NCBI GenBank assembly: GCA_002104985.1
Contig: MCGO01000411.1
Span: 1-13,933, forward strand
Length of the DNA: 13,933 nt
Direction of reading: 5' to 3'
Source of the DNA: Rhizoclosmatium globosum
Lineage: Eukaryota; Chytridiomycota; Chytridiomycetes; Chytridiales; Chytriomycetaceae
Shown: in pieces, positions 1 to 8,058 of the stretch
Layout: every line of letters starts with the position of its first letter
Numbering within the stretch: position 1 is the stretch's first letter
Program-made: the position numbers and the translations under genes
The notes under the pieces: generated by a model
What the model was told of the DNA's origin: nothing
The model's input: the letters and a program-made list of their open reading frames with translations, nothing else
Database searches by the model: none

Positions 1-384
1 CGTTCCGCATCTAATAGTGCACGCGAATTACAAACAAACCCTTATGCCGGTGCAGGCCCTCAACGATCACAAACTCAGCAATACCGATACCCTCCCGGAG
101 ACATGTACGCGTCTGATGCTTCAGATATCAGTAATATCGGAGGACGCCAAATTTACGGTCAAGATTTGGATAGTAGAAAAGCTCGCGGAAGAGGTTATCC
201 TCAGCAGATTCCCCAGTACCAGCAACAAGCTCCTCCTCTTCCTCATCAGCTCTCACAAAGAGTAGATCCAAGATGGATTGTTCCTGGTGGATCAAATGGC
301 GGAATTCCGCCTGGAATGGGAAAAAGCGCATCTCAAGAGTTTGCTTCTGCAAGACGGTCAGTGGGAGGACGAAGAAGGGAATAA
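1..384 (+). CDS. 3' end of a low-complexity, Gln/Pro/Arg-rich protein gene
   Basis: The frame is open from the first base of the window and ends at a TAA at 382-384, giving at least 127 residues of a C-terminus; the start lies to the left. The visible part has no recognisable domain. It is rich in Gln, Pro, Gly, Ser and Arg, with a Q/P tract near PQYQQQAPPLPHQL and a basic end (SVGGRRRE), so it is probably disordered. RGRG and GGRRR could suit an RNA-binding or scaffold tail, but that is a guess from composition. An AATAAA at about 406-411 could serve in 3' end formation. Confidence rests on the uninterrupted frame and the clear compositional signature; function is unknown. Confidence 0.55.
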   Translation, partial: RSASNSARELQTNPYAGAGPQRSQTQQYRYPPGDMYASDASDISNIGGRQIYGQDLDSRKARGRGYPQQIPQYQQQAPPLPHQLSQRVDPRWIVPGGSNGGIPPGMGKSASQEFASARRSVGGRRRE

Positions 385-471
385 CTAAATTGAATGATGA
401 TTGGAAATAAAGTGAGATGATTTATAATCAAAAGTAGTCCAGATTCTAAAAATTGTCTAAGAAACTACAAT

Positions 472-1281
472 TTATTCCTCAAACTCTTCAATAACACGAG
501 ACAATAAGGCGACCATATCTATATCACTCATGTTCTCAGCAATTCTCATTGCACTTCCAAATCTTCAATTACTTTTACACGAGAGTCTCTCACCAACAGC
601 CCAATAGCTTCCTTGATTTTGTTTCGAACTGCTGTCAACACAGCCTCATTGTCGTTCTGAGATGGATGCACACACGAATCTGCTAGAAGTAAGCAAGCCA
701 TACTTTCACTCTGCAGTGCTTCAATAACTGCTTCGCTTCCAACCTGACTGGGATCCTCGTTCATCCTTCAACAACAGCCCTAACAGATGTGTCCCTCCAT
801 ACCGGGCAACAAGTGGAATCGCCATATTATCGTGAACAGACGGATCGATGCGTGAATCAGTAACAAGAAGCCGCACCATTTAAGTGGAGTTTTTGATTAT
901 TGCGGTTATGATGCAATAATCATTATCGGCTCGTGGGTCCACCTTCTCAATAGAAATAAGAAACTCGACAGTGGAAGTGTAGATGCCACGTCGGTCAGGC
1001 TTTACAAGGATCAAACTATACACTGCACATTTATAGTTGAAGGGCAGCGACGTCCACTCACTATACTTGATTCCATTATCATCGAGATACTCCCACAGTG
1101 TCAGTGAAGGACGGGGGATGAGTGATTGGACGTGGAGACGGGCAAAGGTGAGGTCGTTGAGGATTGTATCGCTGAAGAGAAGTTTGGACGACAGGGCCAC
1201 TGATCGCAGGTGTTTGTCGATGGGAAGATGCGATATAACACTGCGAATAAGCTCGTGAGGAAGGATTGTGACATGATTCAT
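472..1281 (-). pseudogene. Broken F-box-like/ankyrin-repeat gene (one stop, two frameshifts)
   Basis: Translation from the ATG at 1281 gives an F-box-like N-terminus (TILPHELIRSVISHLPIDKH) and then an intact frame to a TAA at 880-882. Ankyrin-like repeats continue past that stop in the same frame (MVRLLVTDSRIDPSVHDN). They shift frame near 755-761 (DPSQVGSEAVIEALQ; LLLADSCVHPSQNDNEAVL) and shift again near 550-554, ending with AENMSDIDMVALLSRVIEEF and a TAA at 472-474. The recurring unit (LLxxDSRVDPSxxDNxAI) is what links the three pieces. The family usually pairs an N-terminal F-box, a substrate adaptor for SCF ubiquitin ligases, with many ankyrin repeats; only about four weak repeats remain here. 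The 880-882 stop replaces what would be a Glu codon, which an indel error cannot explain. A truncated 133-residue product is possible. Confidence 0.6.
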
Positions 1282-1338
1282 TTGATAAGGTTATTAAGGT
1301 TATTCCATTATTTGTCTCATCAAAACCTTTCTTCACCA
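1282..1338. promoter_or_regulatory. Short divergent intergenic region between two F-box-like genes
   Basis: Only 57 bp separate the start codons of the minus-strand F-box/ankyrin gene (1281) and the plus-strand LRR gene (1339). Any core promoter for both must lie here or inside the neighbouring coding sequences. The interval is AT-rich and carries direct TTATTAAGGTTATT-like repeats, but no convincing TATA or other known box. The promoter role is inferred from position only. Confidence 0.35.
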
Positions 1339-2562
1339 ATGGCCACCTTCTCAGAACTTCCTATTGAGATAGTGACATACATCCTACTCATGATTAGACT
1401 GCCTGGTCTGTTTCGTTACCGCGGACTATCAAGACGCATCAACGAAATCATTTCATCAAAGCACTTTGCCCTTGCCTCCCTCGAAAGAGTATTCAGCCCA
1501 GTTATTAAACGACCTAAAGTGACGAATTACGAACCATTGTCTCAATTGTTCTTTTCACTGATTGCGACTCCGCCACGAGCGTTTCAAGAAGTCATTGCCA
1601 CGTTGTACTGGAAAGATACTACCCACATTCAATTGGATCTGCAGAAACATTACGAAACTCGCCTTGCTCGATACAATGAAGACTTGAAGGGATGGTGCGA
1701 GAACAAGACCAGTCACCCAATCAAACCTGTGCTTTCGGCGGCGATCTGCCTTATCTCGAAACTCACGCATCTGAATTTGAACGGCATAGACGGATATATT
1801 CCACGCCAAATTGGAGAACTAAAGAGCTTAACGTATTTGTTTCTTTCCGAATCAACTCAGAGAGGCCAAGTACCTGATGAAATTACGCAATTGATTCATT
1901 TGACAGTGCTTAGTTTGCCTTATTTCATTTCTGGTCCGTTTCCAGAGGTTGTTTGTGAATTGACAAATCTCACAACTCTCAACTTGATCGGCAACAATTT
2001 AGAAGGGTCAATTCCAGCCGCCATTGGACACTTGACGTCATTGCAAAATCTCAACTTGCAGCAGAATTCACTGGTTGGACCCATCCCTCAAGAAATCGGG
2101 AAATTGATAAACTTGTACCACCTCAATCTCGAAAATAATAAGTTGAATGGCGAGATTCCGCGAATAGTCGGAAACTTGAAAAGGTTGAATGAATGCTGGT
2201 TGTCCAAAAATGAGCTATCGGGTCCTCTTCCTGCAGAATTTGGAGGACTGCCAATATTACGTACTTTGGACTTGAAGTTTAATCAGTTGGTTGGCCCGAT
2301 TCCTGATTCTATTTCTTTACATGAGAAGTTGGGGTTTCTGACTATTTGTCAAGGCCAACTTGCCCATCCGTTTTCTCATGGGTTTGTTGACAACTTGTAC
2401 AGTCAATTTAAATGCCATTGGGCTGATGGCCAAGCTTTTCACCTGGAAGAGAGGACGTTTGAAGGTAGTGATGCGACACTGTTTTACGCCATAATGCGAC
2501 CTCACGGTGAGAAAGGACCTTTTACCCGCGTTTACAAACTTAAGAAAGAAAGTGAAGAATAA
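1339..2562 (+). CDS. F-box-like protein with eight leucine-rich repeats, copy 1
   Basis: This is a 407-residue intronless frame. The ATG at 1339 is preferred over an in-frame upstream non-ATG start because its context (accaATGg) and the following residues are shared with the tandem copy at 2670. Residues 5-50 look F-box-like (LPIEIVTYILLMIRLPGLFR), although no SKP1-binding test is possible here. From about residue 140 there are eight LRRs of 23-24 residues with the plant-type consensus LxxLxLxxNxLxGxIPxxIGxL, for example LQNLNLQQNSLVGPIPQEIG. A C-terminal tail (HLEERTFEGSDATLFY) follows. No signal peptide or membrane segment is seen, so it is probably intracellular. A role in substrate recognition for an SCF ligase is inferred from architecture only. 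Confidence 0.85.
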   Translation: MATFSELPIEIVTYILLMIRLPGLFRYRGLSRRINEIISSKHFALASLERVFSPVIKRPKVTNYEPLSQLFFSLIATPPRAFQEVIATLYWKDTTHIQLDLQKHYETRLARYNEDLKGWCENKTSHPIKPVLSAAICLISKLTHLNLNGIDGYIPRQIGELKSLTYLFLSESTQRGQVPDEITQLIHLTVLSLPYFISGPFPEVVCELTNLTTLNLIGNNLEGSIPAAIGHLTSLQNLNLQQNSLVGPIPQEIGKLINLYHLNLENNKLNGEIPRIVGNLKRLNECWLSKNELSGPLPAEFGGLPILRTLDLKFNQLVGPIPDSISLHEKLGFLTICQGQLAHPFSHGFVDNLYSQFKCHWADGQAFHLEERTFEGSDATLFYAIMRPHGEKGPFTRVYKLKKESEE

Positions 2563-2669
2563 ATACTCCATTCGTTATTCTCGGGTAGCTTGCTACTGAA
2601 ATTCAATAATAAAGATACTTTCACTTAAGTTTGAGTTGGTGGTTTGGGACACTCTCAAAACCTTCACCA

Positions 2670-3755
2670 ATGGCCACCTTCTCAGACCTACCAGTTGAGA
2701 TAGTCATCCCCATCCTACTCATGATCAGACTGCCTGGCCTGTTTCGGTACCGCGGACTATCAAGACGCATCAACGAGATCATCTCATCAGAGCAATTTGC
2801 CATTGCCTCCCTCGAAAGAGTATTCAGCCCAGTTATTAAACGACCTAAAGTGACGAATTACGAACCATTGCCCCAATTGTTCTTTTCAGTGATTGCGACT
2901 CCGCCACGAGCGTTTCAAGAAGTCATTGCCACGTTGTACTGGAAAGATACTACCCATATTAAATTCGATCTGGAGAAATATGAAAAAACTCGTCTTGCTC
3001 GATACAATGAAGACGTGAAGGGATGGTGGGGGTGGGAGAATAAGGCTAGTCCTGAAGCTAGTCACCCAATCAAACCTGTCCTTTCAGAGGCAATTTGTCT
3101 CATCTCAAAACTCACGCATCTGAATTTGGACGGCATTAACGGATACATTCCACGCAAAATTGGAGAGCTCAAGAGCTTGACTTTTTTGTTGCTTTCAGGA
3201 TCATCTCAGAGAGGCCAAGTACCTGATGAAATTGCGCAGTTGATTCATTTGAAGGTTCTGAGTTTGCCTGAATTTATTTCTGGTCCGTTTCCAGAGGTTG
3301 TGTGTAAATTGACAAACCTGAGAATCCTTTACTTGGCTGGTAACCATTTAGAAGGGTCTATTCCAGCCGCCATTGGACACTTGACTTTATTGCGAAGCCT
3401 CAACTTGCAGGAGAATTCACTGGTTGGACCCATCCCTCAAGAAATCGAAAAATTAGTAAACCTAGATAATCTTCATCTTGACTATAACCATCTTATGGGT
3501 GAGATTCCAAAAGAAATCGGAAACTTGAAAAAGTTGATCCAATGTGGGCTCTCCCATAACGAGCTGTCGGGCCCTATCCCTGCAGAATTTGGAGGATTGC
3601 CAACACTCTATAATTTGGATATGGGGGGCAACAAGTTGGTTGGCCCAGTCCCAGACTCTTTTTCTTTATATGAACAGTGGGGGTCTTTGCGTATTTGTGA
3701 GGACCAGCTCAATCATCCTTTCTCTCACGCATTCGTGGATAAACATATACAGTAA
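2670..3755 (+). CDS. F-box-like LRR protein, copy 2, truncated by a frameshift
   Basis: This is the paralogue of the upstream gene, starting at the equivalent ATG (2670) and running 361 residues to a TAA at 3753-3755. The F-box-like start (LPVEIVIPILLMIRLPGLFR) and eight LRRs match copy 1. Between them it carries a 6-7 residue addition (WENKASPEASHPIK) that includes a small duplication of the gctagtc motif. Relative to copy 1, one extra base near 3741-3747 moves the frame, so the last roughly 55 residues are lost and replaced by KHIQ. The leucine-rich part is complete, so a shortened product could still fold. Whether the shift is a real mutation or a consensus error cannot be decided from the sequence. 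Confidence 0.75.
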   Translation: MATFSDLPVEIVIPILLMIRLPGLFRYRGLSRRINEIISSEQFAIASLERVFSPVIKRPKVTNYEPLPQLFFSVIATPPRAFQEVIATLYWKDTTHIKFDLEKYEKTRLARYNEDVKGWWGWENKASPEASHPIKPVLSEAICLISKLTHLNLDGINGYIPRKIGELKSLTFLLLSGSSQRGQVPDEIAQLIHLKVLSLPEFISGPFPEVVCKLTNLRILYLAGNHLEGSIPAAIGHLTLLRSLNLQENSLVGPIPQEIEKLVNLDNLHLDYNHLMGEIPKEIGNLKKLIQCGLSHNELSGPIPAEFGGLPTLYNLDMGGNKLVGPVPDSFSLYEQWGSLRICEDQLNHPFSHAFVDKHIQ

Positions 3756-3920
3756 GGGACTGTGCGATTCGGTAGATGGGAAACCGTTCTACTTGGAAGA
3801 GAGGAAAGTGGAAGGCAGTGATACTACTCTTTTTACGCGAGAAGGCAGCCTCGTGGTGAGATACCTCCCCGTGGTTACGTATACAGAATTGACAATCAAA
3901 GCCAATTTGGAAATGAATGA
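3756..3920 (+). pseudogene. Out-of-frame C-terminal remnant of LRR copy 2
   Basis: Sequence beyond the stop still aligns with the copy 1 tail: DGKPFYLEERKVEGSDTTLF in the +1 frame corresponds to DGQAFHLEERTFEGSDATLF. A missing base in the T-run at 3830-3834 then returns it to the original frame (YARRQPRGEIPPRGYVYRID), which ends at a TGA at 3918-3920. The tail is therefore preserved apart from one insertion and one deletion about 90 bp apart. Confidence 0.6.
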
Positions 3921-3951
3921 AGGTTTCATTATTCTTTGGCGGTTTTAAAGT

Positions 3952-4323
3952 TTATCTAAAAATAAGAAAATGAAAGAAGCTACTGTTAACATTAAAAATA
4001 TACTGGGTTGATGCAGCCGAAGATGTCTTGTTCGTCGTTTGTGGTCTAGGTGAGACTGCTGCCGTGTCAGTTGATGGGTCAGACTGCCCCAAGAACACTA
4101 AAGCCCCAGAAAAGGCTGGGATTGTGACAGTATACAACGAGTTTGATGCTGAAATTTTCGACGCAGTGTACGCTCCGACAGGGAATCCATCTTTTGTTCC
4201 ATCAAATAGTCTGGCCACCAATCGATATACCACTGACCGCCGAGATTTTTCCACTGTCAAGAGCACCTTCGATATTGTATGTAGAAAACAATGGTGCTGA
4301 GTTTTCAACTGCATTTTCTGCAA
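3952..4323 (-). pseudogene. Unrecognised broken coding trace, strand uncertain
   Basis: A minus-strand frame of 123 codons ends at 3952. Its best-looking part is FDGTKDGFPVGAYTASKISA followed by SLYTVTIPAFSGALVFLGQ, which alternates polar and hydrophobic residues like beta strands near the end of a secreted glycosidase; a Ser/Thr-rich tail follows. Upstream, another minus frame reads ENSAPLFSTYNIEGALDSGK and ISAVSGISIGGQTI, which would join the first with one frame change near 4210. The plus strand is also open over about 3992-4300 (VTVYNEFDAEIFDAVYAPTG), so the coding strand is not certain. No family was identified. It lies tail to tail with LRR copy 2. Confidence 0.25.
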
Positions 4324-4324
4324 A

Positions 4325-4680
4325 TCACTGACTGGTTAATCTCCTTATGTTCAAGGACAAGGACTCACCCAAATGAGTCATTTTGTTTCTTCTCTTGTCG
4401 TCGTCCTTGTTAATCTCGTTGCGAGCATGACGGAGCTCATTTGTAAGTTTTGCAATTTTATAAACTCACAAATATCCATTTCAAGTATGAGACATTTTTC
4501 AGCCCAGCTCCTGGCTTCAGTGTCCTTTTGAGTAATAATTTCATCATAGTTCTGGCTTTCGGCATCGCGTATATTCCACAAATATATACCAGACCGTAAA
4601 TTCTGCTCATCGTCGATTCGACTCCTTTCTTCCTTGAGTTTGACAAAGTCGAGAGTGATTCCTCGAACTACGCATACCAT
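4325..4680 (-). pseudogene. Possible coiled-coil protein fragment with a frame change
   Basis: An ATG at 4680 opens a 100-codon minus-strand frame rich in charged residues (LKEERSRIDDEQNLRSGIYL; YDEIITQKDTEARSWAEKC), consistent with a short coiled coil. Near the A-run at about 4456-4460 the heptad-like pattern continues better in the neighbouring frame (KIAKLTNELRHARNEINKDD), which stops at 4325-4327. A GTGAGT in the antisense of about 4370 could be a donor leading into the fragment at 3952-4323, so both may once have been one gene. No family was recognised; this could be a decayed gene or chance. Confidence 0.25.
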
Positions 4681-5004
4681 ACTGCGACAAATTCACCCAA
4701 CACATTGCTACTCCCAGAACTCGCCGTTTGAAACCCCCTCCCATGGGAACAAACGTAAGTATGTCTTTTAATTTTAATTTCCGATCTCAGTACCGTTATA
4801 CATCTCAAGTTTTGATTTTAATATACTTGATAGTGCAAAATGATTTCAAGTTTTAACAGGCGAAGTCAAGATTGTCTACGATTCCAGGGGTTCAGAACCG
4901 AAACTTGTTTAAATGAATTCCGCTAACCAATTAAATTGAACTAATTTATTATATACATTCAATGAATAACGCCAGCAATTCCGCAATCCCATCAATTCCC
5001 TAAT
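4681..5004. other. AT-rich intergenic stretch
   Basis: This holds the 3' flank of the TPS-TPP gene and the 5' flank of the weak minus-strand frame at 4325-4680. It contains ATG GGA ACA AAC followed by GTAAGTATG (about 4743-4762) and possible acceptors, but the resulting reading frames are tiny. No promoter element, RNA gene or conserved motif was recognised. Confidence 0.4.
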
Positions 5005-8004
5005 TCACTCAACATCAACTACTCCCAACCCAACACCTCCAAGCGCATCCAAACTCTTCTTCCCCGCTTCCACACCCCCAACACCAACGCCAGTCATCTC
5101 AAACACAACATCGCAAAACTCCCCCAAAAACCCTTCCACCTCCTTCACCCCCTCCAAAACCCACTTCGCTTCCGTCTGCTTCCTCCCAACCGTACAAGTA
5201 ACAACCTCCTCCCCACTCCCATCCCCTCCAAACGCATCATTCAAATACTGAAACACAACTTCATCCGTCTTTCCATCACCAATACAACAAAAGAAATCAA
5301 CACCGACTCCCATGACACCCAAATCATGCACAACGCTTCGGGCAGCACTAGCCTTATCAACCATGCTCGGCCGGACTTCAACAGTTTTGTTCCCGAGAAT
5401 CACACTGACGGCAACGTGGTTGAGTATTTGCTCCAGGTTCACGTGGAGTTCGGCTGCTTGCCACATTCCGAATTCGGGGTCCGCGTTGCGGTAGTGCCAT
5501 GTGAGGTTTACTTCTTTTTCTTCAATGAAGGAGCCCGGTGTGCGTTCGGTGTAGTATTGGAAGAGGGGCCGGATTTCGTGTGTCCATGCTGTGTTGTCTT
5601 GTTGGTCGTCGACGAGGGCGAGCCAGCCGTGTTGGAGACGGCGCGGGGTTGGTTTTAGGGTTGAGCCGAGGGAGGATCCGAGTTTTGGGGAGGGTGTGGT
5701 TTGGCCGCCTGTTGCAGCGAGTTTCAAGGGACTGATGTGACGCATGAGTGGGGAGTAGGGGAGTGGGGATGCAATGAGGGAGCCAAGTGATTTTAATGGA
5801 CGTGGAGAGGAGGCGAGCATTGTTTCTCCGAGGGCAGGGATGTTTTGGAACGAGTTTGTTTGTGGGATTGTGGTTATTAGCGTGTTGGGAGATGTGTATG
5901 GGCTCAATGGCGCAGCACCGCCTTCTGGTTCGAGATAATCCAACAGACTATCGTCAAACTTTGAAGGTGGATGACGGTAAAAGCACCCATGCTCCGCACA
6001 GAGACCAACACTGATATCAGTGAACCAAGAATCCAAGTAAGCTCGAGAACGACCAGAAAAGATGTAGACAAATGTATCAGGGAGACTTGTAAGCCGTTTC
6101 ACCAAAGTGCGAATGGCTTTTGGAGGGCTTGAGAACTCAGGAAGACTGTGGTTGATAGTCAAAGTTCCGTCGTAGTCAATGAAGAAGACCTATGGATGCC
6201 AGTTTAATACGTAAGTATAGTGATATATTACCAGCATACCTTCTTCTTTCGCGACCTCAAAAATTTGTCCACAACAACTTGAGTTGTCAACTTTGTCAAC
6301 TGAGTTCCATTATATGAACTTGGCAATGAACGTAATTCATTGACAAATGAAGAGCCCCATCGCTCAGCCGTGTACTTGTGGACGTAGCGATTCAACTTTG
6401 CATAACTCGTTTCCTTCTGTTTCTGTGGCATAGTCAACGCGTCATACATAGCTTGAGCAAGTTCTTCCGTATTCCACGGATTCACGATAATAGCTCCTAT
6501 TTTTTTTTTGAAAGTATTCAGAATGCATAAACCATATACAAAAGGAACAAACCATTCAAACTCTGAGCCGCTCCACAAAATTCACTCAACACAAGAACAC
6601 CACACTGCCCCTCCTGACTCGCAATATACTCATAACTCACGAGATTCATTCCATCTCTCGTACTACTAACAACACAAACATCCGCAACAGCATACAACGC
6701 CACAAGCTCTTCAAATCCAACACCCTTATGCACATAATGAATCGGCACAAACTCCACGCTCCCATATCGACCATTTACTTTTCCGACGAGACCGTTCACG
6801 ACACGATCCAGGTTCTGGTATTCCAAGACATCTTCACGCGATGGAACAGCGATTTGAATGAGCACGACTTTTGATTGAAGGGATGGGTGGGTATGAAGGA
6901 GGTGTGAGAAGGCGTGGATCTTTTGAGGGAGTGCTTTGATGTAATCTAGTCGATCGATACCGAGCATGATCTTTGTACCCTTAAACCGTGCGCGTAGCCG
7001 CGCAATGTGGGCTTGGATGGATTCAGACTGTAAACCTAGGTAATACGTATAAAATTAGCATCAGTTTTTACACTCTTTGTAACGAAGTAGTACCTTTCAC
7101 AAACTTTGTCGGATCAATCCCAATCGGCCAAGTACCAACCCTCACTTTCCGTCCTTCTACTTCAATTCCATCAGGGAAACAGTGCAATCCCAGAATGCGT
7201 GCACAACTTGACATGAAATGGCGCGCATAGTCATATGTCTGGAACCCAATCACGTCCGAATCAAGAACACCTTTCAATAGGGCTTTTCTGACTGGAAGAA
7301 TTCTGTACACTTCTGAGGACGGAAAAGGAGTGTGAAGGAAGAATCCGATCCTGTTGTTGAGTGAGTCATCGCCACTCCAAAACACCCACAACCACAAACG
7401 AACCTGACATTCTTATTGGGAAGTAACGCTCGAAGAACCCTCGGAACATCCATCAAATGAAAGTCATGCACCCAAACAGTATCCCCCTCCCTCCACTCCT
7501 TCGCCACGCGTTCTGCAAACCGTCTGTTGGCATCCAAATAACCATCCCAATGCTCTTTATTGAAACTGAGTTCGTTTGGGTGGTAGTGAAACAGGGGCCA
7601 CAGGATGCCATTCGAGAAGCCATTGTAGTGAGCATGGGCAGTTTCAGGCGGGAGAAAGACGGGGATTGAAGCGTGTGAATTGAGGAGGGAGTTTGATACT
7701 TTATCTTCGTCGTTTTGAGCGACAGTGATGCCTGTTTGTTGGATAGTTTAGTTCGATAGTTTAGTTTCAACGAACAAAGACAAAGAAGAGGCGACCAACC
7801 AGGCCATCCAATCCAAACAAAAGGAAGATTGCTCGAAAGGCCACTCAGCGCTGAAACAAGGCCGCCCGAAGACTTGACGAACGTGTATTGGCCCGTGTGC
7901 TTGTCGCGGGTCACGGTGATTGGAAGCCGATTGGACACGATTAGAAGGCGGCCGTGCGGGTGCGGGTGCGGCTGTGTCGGCGACTCGTCTTGCAGATCAG
8001 GCAT
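5005..8004 (-). CDS. Trehalose-6-phosphate synthase/phosphatase (TPS-TPP fusion)
   Basis: Six exons (8004-7800, 7731-7404, 7350-7094, 7035-6553, 6496-6240, 6189-5005) join in phase to 904 residues, with GT-AG introns of 68, 53, 58, 56 and 50 nt. The N-terminal GT20 domain makes trehalose-6-phosphate from UDP-glucose and glucose-6-phosphate. Its donor- and acceptor-site motifs are present: SNRLP (25-29), SSGGLV, GILWPLFHYHP, WVHDFHLM, GFFLHTPFPSSE, DRLDYIK, and RDGMNLVSYEYIA. From residue 511 a HAD-type phosphatase domain follows with DYDGT (515-519), SGRSRAYLD and GDGKTDE (814-820). It would release trehalose, a stress protectant and reserve. Both domains look catalytically competent, unlike Tps2 of yeast, whose TPS half is inactive. 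DRLDYIK is followed by Ala where Gly is usual. The gene is divergent with the zinc-cluster gene. The start codon is the first ATG before the conserved core. Confidence 0.93.
5629..5970 (-). other. Disordered Ser/Thr-Pro-rich insertion inside the TPP domain
   Basis: Between LCAEHGCFYR and HGWLALV, where phosphatase domains normally have a short link in the cap, residues of about 584-697 form a low-complexity segment rich in Ser, Pro, Leu and Thr. It contains nine Ser-Pro or Thr-Pro pairs, including SPLK and TPRR, which match the full S/T-P-x-K/R consensus of cyclin-dependent kinases. The conserved cap sequence (PLFQYYTERTPGSFIEEKEV) resumes afterwards. The frame is open and in phase and no good internal GT-AG pair was seen, so it is probably translated. 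Phosphorylation control of the phosphatase is an inference. Confidence 0.7.
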
Positions 8005-8058
8005 TCGTTTGTTTGTTTTGTTTGTTTGTTGGAGGCGATACAAATAAACTAATTGTGC
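8005..8058. promoter_or_regulatory. Divergent promoter between TPS-TPP and the zinc-cluster gene
   Basis: The start codons are 54 bp apart if the zinc-cluster protein starts at 8059, or 108 and 168 bp apart if it starts at 8113 or 8173. The GTTT repeat fills half of the interval. A purine-rich run (8065-8112) follows on the plus strand and may be untranslated leader. No stress-response element (such as AGGGG) was found in the 54-bp core, although AGGGG occurs at about 8083-8087. Confidence 0.35.
8007..8030. repeat. GTTT microsatellite in the TPS-TPP 5' leader
   Basis: Five to six near-perfect GTTT units (CAAA/AAAC on the coding strand of TPS-TPP) end two bases before its ATG. The leader of that mRNA would thus start coding after an unstructured A/C-rich run. 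Length variation is expected at such a repeat. Confidence 0.7.

Larger units (their letters stand above)
1339..3920 (+). repeat. Tandem duplication of a whole gene (two LRR units)
   Basis: The two units are in direct orientation with an offset of 1331 bp. They share the bases just before the ATG (ttcaccaatggccacctt). Identity is uneven. About 150 bp (1471-1624 and 2802-2955) differ at only three or four positions, while the LRR surface positions and the 3' tail differ much more. This suits duplication followed either by diversification of the repeats or by patchy gene conversion. Confidence 0.8.

Noticed and set aside
1210..1338. An in-frame extension of LRR copy 1 upstream of the ATG at 1339
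   Set aside because: It overlaps the start of the divergent F-box/ankyrin gene, is absent from the tandem copy, and the shared start context supports 1339.
4743..4920. A two-exon mini-gene starting ATG GGA ACA AAC with a GTAAGT donor
   Set aside because: The resulting protein would be about 20 residues with no recognisable sequence; a chance donor in AT-rich DNA is more likely.
5312..6014. Several plus-strand open frames of 60-110 codons across the TPS-TPP last exon
   Set aside because: They are antisense shadows of a well-supported phosphatase domain.
7457..8047. Plus-strand frames opposite TPS-TPP exons 1 and 2
   Set aside because: They run antisense to conserved GT20 motifs and have no recognisable content.
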